DNA of 64,000 nt, from contig NC_063264.1 of NCBI RefSeq assembly GCF_019578655.1, positions 5,993,213 through 6,057,212 on the forward strand, given 5' to 3'. The translations under genes were made by a program, and so were the position numbers. This DNA comes from Ricinus communis (Eukaryota > Streptophyta > Magnoliopsida > Malpighiales > Euphorbiaceae). The notes under the pieces are model-generated. The model made no database searches and was not told where the DNA came from. It worked only from the letters and a program-made list of their open reading frames with translations. Shown here one piece after another: positions 23,979-34,900 of this stretch (positions are counted from its first letter, which is position 1; every line of letters begins with the position of its first letter).

Positions 23979-25894
23979 GATTAACCAGTAATAATCAGCT
24001 TGACTAATTTGGGTTTGCTTTGGTCAGTAACACTGTTCTTGAAGTATATATTCAAGAAAGCTGATACATGGACATGATCATGATCAACCATGTTTGACTT
24101 TTTCCAGGTCTAATATTGACCTTGTCTACTGCCACTATTGCAATTTGCAAAATTAATTATTAGCAGTGGCCAATTTTGAACAGCTTGGAAACTTCTTATA
24201 TAATTATGATACGCAAGTATATTGTCACTAGCACCATTAATCTGAGGGTAGTGGCTTTAAAATTAATAACTCCATCAAAGTCTGTAAGCTAAGGATAATT
24301 ATTTTATTTATTTTATTCAACTATTAGTTACACATATTCTCTTATACTGATGTTAATATATACATGTCATGGGTTTAGATACATGCTCGGTCTGTCTAAG
24401 TTTGTTTAAAGATTTTCGGGCTTAGATATGTATTTTTTTACTCTAAGCCCGTCCGAGCCTGAATAGAAAGTTCAATTATTTTTTTTAACAGACTTAGAAA
24501 TATTATTTTATTAAAATCCATTCAACAAACTCGGTCTGACTCTAAAAATTATAAAATAAAAATTTGTATTTTTTTTATAACAAATCGAATTTACTAAAAT
24601 TTTAGACACATATAGTATAGCGGTACAATACTAAAATTAGACTTTTATATGAGAAATCCGCCTCGAACTTTGAACAAATCTACCCTTGAAATAAAACAAT
24701 GATTTAGATTATATTTGAGATTAAAGAATTTAAAGTGTCATTTTCGTATGTAGATGTATTCTATCCATTAAAAATTATTCAGACAAGCAAATTAAGATAA
24801 ATCATGTCATACTAGCCATGTTAGTTAGTTGACCTGATTGACTAATTTGAGCTTGTCAAGTTTCAATGTTTCCCTTCTTTCTTAATCATGATTTATATAT
24901 ATATATATACATAAGTAACTCTGTGTATTAATTACTGGAAGCCCTCGTCAGGAATGATGTATGCATTAATTAATTTGAGATATAAAATTCCCTGGAACAT
25001 CAATAAGAGCTAATTCATCCTGGTTTTTGCCACTGGATTCATGCCCTGATAAGTGATAAAGTTGTCTGATTTATGGTAGTCAAACGGCCAAACAAGATTG
25101 TGAAATTTATAGCAACCAAGTAGATGAATAAGATTGCGTATTCTACAAAGATGAAACATAAGAATTCATATAAAACCAAAAAAGTAAGAACCAAAAGAAG
25201 CATAAATAAAAGGGTATGATACAGATATTTCAAAGTCCAGCTTAATTGTTGTCACTGTTCTTGAATTTTGGCTCTAATATTATAAAAATTTCTAAATTTA
25301 ATTTGTAACGGTAAATTCTGAATTTTAATTTGTTAAGAAAAATGATATATGGATATATTATTTAAGTAATTAAAATATACTAAATTTTATTAAGACATAT
25401 CATATAACAAGCATTAAAAATGTTTAATCTGGTTTACATTATTTTTTGTTGAAATTCATAAAATTTATAGAATTCTTATTTACAAATCTAAAGTTTATAT
25501 GTTTTGAATAAAATAAAATTTAATTTTAAAATTCTACATATTCAAATTTCCTTCGATTTTATTATTTCTATTTTATTTTTTTTTCATATAATTTTTTTAA
25601 AATGAAATAAATTTTTCAATAAATTTTAACCAAACGTAGGATTAAAATAGATTTCAATTCCTCTTCAGCCAATTAATAACCCAATCTACTTCCATTCATC
25701 TCATAATTGTACATGAATATGACATTACAAAATGAATTCGACAATTTTGACTTTTGAATGAATTTAAATATTATAGTGATGTGTTTTTCTTGGAAAATAG
25801 CTATGGCTATAAAAATTATTACAGTAGCTATCAAAGATATGTCATCATCTAGAAAAACTGTTAACTTGTTGAAATTTATTATGTACATTAATAA
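23979..25894. other. AT-rich intergenic region; possible transposon debris
   Basis: No gene is visible in about 1.9 kb. Near 24,370-24,560 there are words such as TTCGGGCTTAGATATG and TCTAAGCCCGTCCGAGCCTG facing each other, which suggests a decayed inverted-repeat element. The rest is AT-rich with TA-dinucleotide runs (24,890-24,910). Confidence 0.4.
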
Positions 25895-26788
25895 ATCTAA
25901 AATATATATAGATATTTATCTCTAGGAAAACTTACTTAGAGGATAACTCTTCTTTATATATACTCTACAGATCTCCTATCTCCTATCTGCTTTCTACATA
26001 TGTCCGTTATTATTTTCTCTATAGTTCTTTCATAAACACTTTAGTTTAGTTTTTATTACTTTTTTTAAGATTTAAGAAACTTTTCAAGAAGTAGAGAGTG
26101 AGGACTAATCATCTTCCTACTTGAAAAAAAATTTTAAATCTAGTGGGAGCTTTTGCTTTATTGTTTTATATCTTTCTATTTAATACCACGATCATTTAGT
26201 TAAATATGTTAAACTAGTTTTAATAAGTGTTTAGTTTAACCTTTTTACTTTTGTATGAATCTTATTATTTATTTATTTAATGAATGATTTCTTTATCTTC
26301 ATATATTTATTAGTTTCAGTTATTATTATTAGTTAACTATCATATTGATTTAGCAGTAATAATTATTATGAACAATATTTAGATTGAATGTATTAGAGAC
26401 TCCAATTTTACTTCAATCTATGGTGGTAGAAGAAATTTTAGTTGCATCAGTAATTTAAGTAACTAAAGAAAAATGTACATCGTCATCTCATTCATTATAT
26501 CTAGATTTAAAGTAAAACAAGGAGATTATTAAATAAATGACTGGGCTAAATACTATTTTTAGCATATAGTTTTCACACATCATATATCATTTCATATTTA
26601 CTTTATAATTCATTATACTTTACTTTATGAATATTATTCTATTTTTTCAAAACAATTAATTTTGAGTGTTTAGATTTATTTTTAGTATTTTATGTTGATA
26701 ATTTATTTTTATAATAAGTGGCCTTATAATTCCTTGAGAGATCAATCTCGTAATAAACTTAACCTTATTATATAACTTAAACACATCA
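25895..26788 (+). repeat. Lone, diverged gypsy LTR related to the one at 12.65-13.87 kb
   Basis: From about 25,900 to 26,788 the sequence can be followed block by block against 12,900-13,869: ACTCTTCT..TATATA, CTACTTGAA, TTTCTATTTAATACCA, GATCATT, CTTTTTACTTTTGTATGAA, ATTTATTTAATGAATGATTT, TTAGTTTCAGTTATTATT, AAGTAAAACAAG, TTAGCATATAGTTTT and GAGAGATC, ending in ACACATCA. Substitutions and indels are frequent, so the copy is old or from another subfamily. No primer site or gag follows 26,788. It is best read as a solo LTR, truncated at its left end, in the same orientation as the first. Confidence 0.82.
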
Positions 26789-28020
26789 TACATACATAAC
26801 TTTTTACTGTTCAAACATGGGTTTATTATTATTGTGACTCAAAACATCACAAGGAAAGTATGAAATAACATTTTATATATTTATGCATGTAAATAAACTA
26901 AAATGATTCATATTGGTGAAAGGAAAGAAAATCAAATGAAATCATTATCTCTCTGTGTTGATAATTTATGTTTATATTAAATTAAATTGTTTTAGTGGTG
27001 TACAAAAATATAAGATCTAATCACGTGGCCTTCAGCATTTTTATTTTATTTCCGCAAAAACTGACAATTTAAGGTCTTGTCACTTTTATTATCATTAATA
27101 AGTTGTTGAAATGAAATAAAAAATTGATATTGGGCAATGTCAGGATTGCAATGAAACCTAACTTTGTTTTTAATTTTCAATAATATGAGATGTATAATAT
27201 AATAAAATATAATTTCTTTTGTAGAATAATAAAAAATATAACTGCAACTAAATAATTAATTATAGACTTTGTTTGACAAAATAAAACAGTGAAACAAATA
27301 AACAAGTATTATTAAACTAAATAATTAATTCTTATAATGTCTGTTTATCATTAGGCCAATATCTCCAAAACAACACGAACAAATAAAATTAATTAACTAA
27401 CAAATTTTTTAACTTAATAATTTAGTAAATATCAAGGGACAATTTGTTTTAAATCTATTTTATTTTATTTTTTTCTACTTTTTAAACTTATTTTTGAAAA
27501 GGGTATAATTTAATTTGTTTTTCTTTTTTTTCTCTTAGAAAAAAGAATGGCATTCTAGAAAACAACTAAAAACAAAACACAAAAAGCAGGTCAATCTGGC
27601 TGGAGTCATCTGAAGCTCAAGTCACCATGGCGAGTTGGTCCAGTGTGAAGGGTATATGGACCAATAATAATGCAGCTAATGAATAGTTTATTAAGATCAC
27701 TGTGTAGTCTATGACTTTTCGTGTTTTGATTATCTTAATAATCACTTTCTTAATTCTTCTATCAATCCCAATTATCCACGTAGCTGCCATAGTTTACTGT
27801 CGCTGAGGTCGTTAGCCTGATAGGTGGCATTCATACACATATAATTACTGACAACCAAGAGGAAAACAGTGGCTTTTGAAACAATGACATTAGGCATTGA
27901 CTTCGAAACTCTGTACCAAGACTTTTTGGTAACATGCCCCCATATATGCCAGACATTGTTGTGGGTTTTGCTTGGAAAAATTCTCACTTAAATAGCATCT
28001 CTGTTATCTCTGAATCAGAT
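26789..28020. other. AT-rich intergenic region and PHT1 promoter
   Basis: The first 750 bases are very AT-rich and featureless. From about 27,580 the composition becomes mixed and this is probably the PHT1 promoter. A TTAAATAG box at about 27,988 could serve as a TATA element with transcription starting close to 28,015. I looked for the phosphate-starvation element P1BS (GNATATNC) and found only the one-mismatch form GTATATGG near 27,651. Confidence 0.4.
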
Positions 28021-28056
28021 GCCATCTATCCCTCCTCTCTCATCAATCCAAAAAAG

Positions 28057-29471
28057 GTAGGCCTTTCTTTCTAAATTACAACTTGGGTTCTTTTTCTTTT
28101 TTTGTATTTTTGATTTCCAGAACAGAAAGTTGGGTTCTTTAATAACTTAAGACTGACCATACATATGACTGCTTGCATCACCTCCTGAGCATTAATGTTA
28201 CATGAATGATGCCCTTTTCTTTTCAAGCTTGATACTTCTTTGTAGTTTCTTTACTGCTTTTTGCTTTTACCAGTTCAGGAGACAGAAAAAGAAAAGAAAA
28301 GGTAATATGTTGAAAAGGGGACACTCATAATCTGCTTTTTCTTTTTGGTTTTTCTAATAACATTTCTTTCTACTTCTGGGTCTGTCCATTATTTTGGAGT
28401 GGACAAAGTAATTATTCAAAAGCGGGTAGGTTCATTATTTTAGAGTGGATAATATAATTATTAAAAAGTAGATAAGTGACTTCTAACTTATTTAAAAAGT
28501 TTTAAATTCAAGCTCTAAGAATACAACTACACTAGAGTTCTTGAAGTGTTATTTTACCACTATAAGATTCTTATTCTTAGATTAATTATGGATAGGTATA
28601 ATAGCTTAAACAATTTAAATTTTTATAAAATTTTACTATTTTAGCTAATTTTTTAATAATTGTCAATTTAGCCACGATTTAGCAAATTGAGTGTAATTTT
28701 GGTCTAATTGAGTTATTGTCAAAATTAAACAACATGAACATTAATTAGGAAATGAGAAATTCAAATTAATACTTTCTAATGTCACATTATTTATACAAGT
28801 TATTTTATTTTGAAATTTTTATTTTCTAAGTTGTTTCTATACTACTATTCACGTTGTTTAATTATAACTAACAACTCAATTGATTAAATTATGGCTAAAT
28901 TGATAATTTTTAAAAAATTAACTAAAATAGCAAACTACTACAAAAGTTTGATTTTTAGCCTTCTGTATACTAAAATAAGAAGAAAAAGAAGTCAAATACA
29001 TAAAAGTTGACTTGTGATACCAGTCTTTCCCTGAATCAAAGATGAGTTTTTAGGTAGGAGATGCATTCAGCGCTTATTAGTATCATTTTTTAGTTAGAAT
29101 ACTCCGGACTTTGGCTGAAATTTATGACTCTCAGAGTTGTTCAAGTATTGGCCATCATAGTGTTGCCAGATAATGATGCTACTAGCGACGCATTTAGGCG
29201 TCGAACATTACGACGGCCCTGAAGCGTTACTAATGGGGCAGCTCACTTGTGCAACGCAAGTGGCGGCGTTGCTTTCCGCCTGTAAATATATTTGCATGGC
29301 AAATTTGCATTGCTATATGAGAAATACGAGCGTCCATAAAAAGCTGTTTTTCTTTGTTTCATAGTCAATAGTTGGCACATTCACTCTGAACGTTTAAGCA
29401 ATTAAGTAATTGAGACCAAAAGGACGACAACAACTGATGTTCTTTTAAAAAAAAAAAAATGAATTTTGCAG
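28057..29471 (+). other. Predicted 5' UTR intron of the PHT1 gene
   Basis: A donor AAAAAAG/GTAGGC at 28,056/28,057 and an acceptor TTTTGCAG/GACATCC at 29,471/29,472 would remove 1.4 kb and join a pyrimidine-rich leader to the 54 bases before the start codon. The segment has no continuous coding frame. It holds a 46-bp degenerate direct repeat (28,385 and 28,431), an inverted-repeat element (28,603-28,960) and a CpG-rich hairpin-prone stretch (29,170-29,300). The splice is inferred from consensus only. Confidence 0.55.
28603..28960. mobile_element. MITE-like foldback element inside the PHT1 5' UTR intron
   Basis: The left arm (about 28,603-28,720), containing ACTATTTTAGCTAATTTTTT and CAATTTAGCC..GATTTAG, is the reverse complement of the right arm (about 28,865-28,960), containing AATTATGGCTAAATTG and AAAAAATTAACTAAAATAG, with few mismatches. 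The arms enclose about 145 bases of AT-rich DNA with a second, looser inverted match around AATTAAACAAC. There is no coding capacity. This fits a MITE that inserted into the leader intron. Confidence 0.7.
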
Positions 29472-29525
29472 GACATCCTCGTAGATTCATTGTTGGGGAA
29501 CTAAGAGTGAAATCTTTACCTAGCA

Positions 29526-31130
29526 ATGGATAGAAATCAGTTGGGAGTTCTTACTGCACTTGATACCGCCAAGACGCAATGGTACCATTTCACTGCAATC
29601 ATAATTGCTGGGATGGGATTCTTTACAGATGCATACGATCTATTTTCCATCTCACTTGTTACCAAGTTACTCGGTCGTATATACTACCATGTTGATGGAG
29701 CAGCAAAACCTGGAACGCTGCCTCCAAACGTCGCCGCCGCAGTCAATGGAGTTGCCTTTTGCGGTACTTTAGCTGGTCAGCTCTTCTTTGGTTGGCTTGG
29801 CGACAAGTTGGGCCGAAAAAAGGTCTACGGCATGACCCTGATGCTTATGGTCATCTGTTCTATTGCTTCAGGACTTTCCTTTGGACATTCTGCAAACGGT
29901 GTAATGGCAACACTTTGTTTCTTCAGATTCTGGCTTGGTTTTGGCATTGGAGGTGACTATCCGCTCTCTGCAACAATCATGTCTGAATATGCTAATAAAA
30001 GGACTCGTGGGGCATTTATTGCGGCAGTGTTTGCAATGCAAGGATTTGGGATTCTTGCAGGTGGGATTTTTGCTTTAATTGTGGCCTCTGCCTTTGATCA
30101 TGCGTACAGCGCCCCTACATATGAACGTAATCCAGTAGGATCAACCGTGCCAGAAGCAGACTACATCTGGCGAATCATCTTGATGTTCGGGGCTATACCA
30201 GCAGCTATGACTTACTACTGGCGAATGAAGATGCCTGAGACAGCTCGTTACACAGCCCTTGTCGCCAAGAATGCGAAACAGGCAGCTTCAGACATGTCCA
30301 GAGTACTGCAGGTTGATCTTGATGCAGAAGAAGAGAAGGTGGAAAAGATATCTCACAACCCAACAAACTCATTCGGCCTTTTCACTAAACAATTTGCTCG
30401 TCGTCACGGGCTTCACTTGCTTGGAACTACTGTCTGCTGGTTCTTGTTGGATATTGCATACTACAGTTCAAACCTATTCCAGAAGGATATCTTTAGCGCA
30501 ATCGGTTGGATTCCCCCAGCTCAAACAATGAATGCAATTCATGAAGTATTTGTTATTGCAAGAGCACAGACACTTATCGCCTTATGCGGTACAGTTCCTG
30601 GATACTGGTTTACAGTGGCTTTTATTGATAGAATAGGAAGGTTTATCATCCAATTGATGGGATTCTTCTTCATGACTGTGTTTATGTTTGCGCTGGCAAT
30701 ACCTTATCATCACTGGACACTGAAGGATAACAGAATTGGGTTCTTGATCATGTACTCACTGACATTCTTCTTCGCGAATTTTGGACCCAATGCCACAACA
30801 TTTGTAGTGCCAGCTGAGATTTTCCCAGCAAGATTAAGGTCAACTTGCCATGGAATATCAGCAGCTTGTGGAAAGGCAGGTGCTATTGTTGGTTCATTTG
30901 GGTTCTTGTATGCTGCACAGAGTACTGACCCTACAAAGACTGATGCTGGTTATCCAACTGGGATCGGAATGAAAAATTCACTTATTGCGCTTGGTGTGAT
31001 CAATTTCTTTGGAATTTTGTTCACTCTGTTGGTGCCCGAGTCAAAGGGGAAATCTCTGGAGGAGCTAACAGGAGAAAATGAGGATGAACCACAAGAAGAA
31101 GCTATTTCAAGTAGGACAGTTCCTGTATGA
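29526..31130 (+). CDS. PHT1: High-affinity inorganic phosphate transporter, PHT1 family
   Basis: Uninterrupted 534-aa frame, the normal PHT1 length. It is a major facilitator with 12 predicted membrane helices that imports phosphate with protons at the plasma membrane. The N-terminus ([20 protein letters not shown], then [12 protein letters not shown]), the GDKLGRKK loop between helices 2 and 3, and the PHT1 signature [13 protein letters not shown] (residues 142-154) are intact. So are the [15 protein letters not shown] segment, the central hydrophilic loop (about 240-290), [38 protein letters not shown] and the acidic tail (ENEDEP). Both acidic residues Asp35 and Asp38 of helix 1 are present. 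Nothing looks degraded. It stands alone, with no second PHT1 copy nearby. PHT1 genes are usually induced by phosphate starvation through PHR factors, but I see no perfect PHR site in the near promoter. Confidence 0.97.
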   Translation: MDRNQLGVLTALDTAKTQWYHFTAIIIAGMGFFTDAYDLFSISLVTKLLGRIYYHVDGAAKPGTLPPNVAAAVNGVAFCGTLAGQLFFGWLGDKLGRKKVYGMTLMLMVICSIASGLSFGHSANGVMATLCFFRFWLGFGIGGDYPLSATIMSEYANKRTRGAFIAAVFAMQGFGILAGGIFALIVASAFDHAYSAPTYERNPVGSTVPEADYIWRIILMFGAIPAAMTYYWRMKMPETARYTALVAKNAKQAASDMSRVLQVDLDAEEEKVEKISHNPTNSFGLFTKQFARRHGLHLLGTTVCWFLLDIAYYSSNLFQKDIFSAIGWIPPAQTMNAIHEVFVIARAQTLIALCGTVPGYWFTVAFIDRIGRFIIQLMGFFFMTVFMFALAIPYHHWTLKDNRIGFLIMYSLTFFFANFGPNATTFVVPAEIFPARLRSTCHGISAACGKAGAIVGSFGFLYAAQSTDPTKTDAGYPTGIGMKNSLIALGVINFFGILFTLLVPESKGKSLEELTGENEDEPQEEAISSRTVPV

Positions 31131-31971
31131 TTTGGCTACTATAAAGAAGGTATTATCTTGTAATGGAAAATTAATGTAACTTCTCAGGTTTTAGTTTATC
31201 ATGCCTCTCTGTGCTGAATAAGTATCGACATAATGTAAGAATATATATATAGTGCAATCTCAGATCCATTTATCAAGGTTTTATTCATGATAATTTAGTA
31301 TGGTTGCTTGCCGGGTTGATTACATAATACCATTATAGTTATAAGTTATAAATTATATTTTGCAAGAAATTTATGAATGTAAATGTAATTTAAATATACC
31401 CTATGGTCCGTTCCAGCACCTAATCTTCAAAGCTTATCCACTAATGGAGAAATTATGATATAATAGTCTCTTACATAGTTATAAATTAGGACAATTAGAA
31501 CTTCAACATGCTAGCTTTTCCTTTGCATCACAGGAAGGATCCCAGGACTTCCCATTAAAAATGTATATATACACAATGCTAGGAGATGAGGTTTCAAATT
31601 GGAATTCATAAAAATCTGATGTATTCTACTTGACCTTTAAACCATATATATAAATACAGTTGATGTGTGCTATAATTTAATTGCACAGGTTAGAATTCAA
31701 AGCAATTTGTACATCTGAAATCCAATAGAATTATGGGGAGATATAATTTGGCTGGGTGATAACGTAAATCATGGGATGAGCCTGATTAGAGGAACAATTA
31801 AACAGTACATTTATAATAAGATAACAAGACATCATCTGGCACATCATTAGAAACTATGGCTGAAGCATGAGAACATGCCAAATATATACAATATTGAGTT
31901 CAACAAGAACAACTGCCAAAATAATATATATGAGTTTATAATAGTAGGCCATGATGGTGTAAGGGAAGCAA
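31131..31971. other. Convergent spacer: 3' ends of PHT1 and the coiled-coil gene
   Basis: About 0.84 kb between two converging genes. AATAAG and AATGTAA-type words after 31,200 may serve PHT1 polyadenylation. I see no gene or repeat here. Confidence 0.45.
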
Positions 31972-34900
31972 TCATACTTTAGGAGCACTGTCAGAATGCA
32001 GTTCTATGCGCATTTGCTCAACAAGCAGCTTTTCGATAACCTCCACAAAGCTCAACAGGTTAAGCCGCATTTGTATGTCCAAGGAATTCACCACTTCCTA
32101 ATGAATTGAAATCACACAACCAAAGGAGAGATGAGATAAAATTCTAATAAAAAATCCATCACATATATATATCGTTACAAGAATTTTTCCAAGATGTTCC
32201 AAGAAAACTCAAACGTTTTGGGAATTTAAGCCACATGCATGCATGCATCACTGGTGAAAATGTCTCGTACCATGATTATATGTTTCGTTTATGGATCATT
32301 TTTGTTTTTCAGGAAATCTGGACACCATAATGCAGAATAACTTGAATATGCGTCATTCATGATTGAATTGGTTTAGTGCACATTTGGGCTCATATAAATA
32401 CAAATCAGATTAGCTACAGGTATGTTTAGCTTCACCAATTACTTTCATACATCAAAATAATAAAACTTTCATACTAAACACTTATCTTCATTGCTAGAGT
32501 CAAAAGATCATTTAACTTGAGCATGATCTGTATTTTGCACCCCATCATGCTTGACATTTTTATTTAGTTGTTATAGAGTCACTCAAGGGGACTGGATTTA
32601 AAATCTCTAACAATCCTCAGGGTAATGCCAATTTCCGGGCAACACATCAAAGTTTTAACTATTAATAATAAATAATTCCAATGATAGGCAAAACCCAGTA
32701 CTCCCATAGCACACAACTACTATATTAACAACTGCCTGATGCCCCTTGAGGCTAAATAGTTTGTCCTTGGAAAGACATTCTAAGGATCATAATTCTAATG
32801 AAGAATCTGGTAACTAAGACATTCATTTTAAGGCCCATTTAAAATATCAGAAATTTGAACATGTAAGGTTAATTCTTCGAAAAGCAAAATAGAAGATATG
32901 AATGCACACCTCAACCCTGCAAAGAAAGCTTAATGAAATTTCCTTTGAGTGGTGGTTTGAGCTCTTGAGGGATATCAACTTCAGTGGAGATCTTGATACG
33001 GGCCAACCTTGGGATAACTTTATAAATGCATCAACTCCACCAACCAAATGAGCTACAACTGTCTCATCTCTATCCAAGTACTCGAAGGAGTACCTGCATT
33101 AGGATCTCAGTTATTCTATCTCATTTACATGAAATACCTCAACTGTCTGATATCGTAATGGATCTGTGTCAATTTCAGAATGTTAATACTTGAAAGCTAT
33201 ACCTTCAACATAACACTCTTACCTTGATTTATTTGAACTCTTCACCACCAATCGTCTCAAAGTGAACTGAATAATTCTATCTTGCACTTTTCTTACAAGC
33301 CACCCCAAGGAAGACCTGGTCTCTGACTCAGTTAATGCTGAGTATAAAAATTCTTTCCTGCAAAATAGCAAAAGAATATTTCTCAATAAACCTAAAGCAA
33401 CAGCATTGCAGAGCAAATACAATGAAGAGAATCTGATAACAAACTCAATGCTTTAGTCTTATGGCTACACACGTATAATCATCTTGTTGACTAATCATGA
33501 AGCACAAATTAATGCACACTAACATCTATAATATTACAGCATTACTAGTTCTTACATCCATGTATAGCTGGAAGACTTATAGACTAGCCAAGAAAGTTTT
33601 GGACAGAAGTGTTAGCTGGCAACTCGTCTCTGTTGCTTGAAGTGTACTAACATAACTAGTAAGACTGTAAATCAATTACAAACCCATTGCACCAACTGTA
33701 ACACTGCCCTCAAATCATGTATCCTAAAGCTGTGTATCAAAACCCACATTATATTTCATATTAGTTGGAACATGACAAGCAAGTTTACCATCATCTGTTC
33801 ATTCACAGCCATAATTTTTGAATTAGCAGCCTAATAAAGGATATGACTTAACATCTTACAGAAGACTAAAAAGATAAGTTAATTGTTCAAATTGTCTCTT
33901 ATCATGGAAAAAGATATTGGTCTCAACAAATTATAATTTCAATAGATTATGTAAATAGGTATATGAAACTATATCACATGTGAAAAGGCATCCTGTAAAA
34001 GCAGCCACATAGAAGTTTTGGGTTTTTTTATGCAAATGGTCAAACTAAGAAGGATAATTTCCCTTAAAATGGGAGTAGTTCATGCATCATTGTCCAACAA
34101 AAACAATTTCAGCAGCAGGAGAAAGAAAAAGAAGAAGAAGAATAACAAAAGAAAGCACGACATAAACTTAAAAGGGAAATATACTGGTAAAAGCAAACCT
34201 GAAAGATTTTGCACCATCAACAATATCAGATATGTAAATATCATTTGGAAATATCTGGATAAAACTGATGAGAGGGTCAAAAACCAACCTAAGATCCATC
34301 AATTAGTAATAAATGCAGATCAGAAAATGTATGAGTACCTCAACATTCTTAAGCTCCATAGTTCCGCTAACTACTTCTATCAGCAATTCGTGATTTACTT
34401 CAGATGGCTCAGCAGTATCTTCAGTCTTATGTTGGCACATTACATCATCTAATTTTGGAAGATAAGTCCGCAATGACAATCTAATACAGGAGCCATCAAA
34501 TTCAATAACCTTTAGACCTGACAGTGCCTCTTCAATCTGTTCCACAGCATCAACCCTAAAAATATGATTAAAGAAGCAAGTAAAAAATCTCATGCAAGTC
34601 ATTAACTATGCAAATAACAAAATGATAAAGTCACTGAGTTACCTTTTGAATACTGAATCAAAATCCTGTAAAGACTTCAAAATCATTTTGCTTTTCGCAA
34701 TCTGATCATCAAGCTTTGAAATCTGCATGGTGTACCAACCTCATAAATTAACATTGATGAACAGAATCTCAGGGAAACAGCTCCAGAAATAGATCCGAAG
34801 TTTAGCAACTACAGTACAGTGAACTGCTATAATATACCACAATTAAGGTAGAACAGAATTGACACCTCTAGTGTAATGCATTGGGAATAGTAAAAAGGAA

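Noticed and set aside
12654..26788. One giant retrotransposon with captured genes between its two LTRs
   Set aside because: The LTRs differ too much, the 3' LTR is not preceded by polymerase sequence, and the genes between are ordinary intronless or single-exon plant genes in both orientations.
29173..29364. Small 63-codon protein before PHT1
   Set aside because: No family likeness, it lies inside the predicted leader intron, and open frames of this length are expected by chance in a CG-rich stretch.
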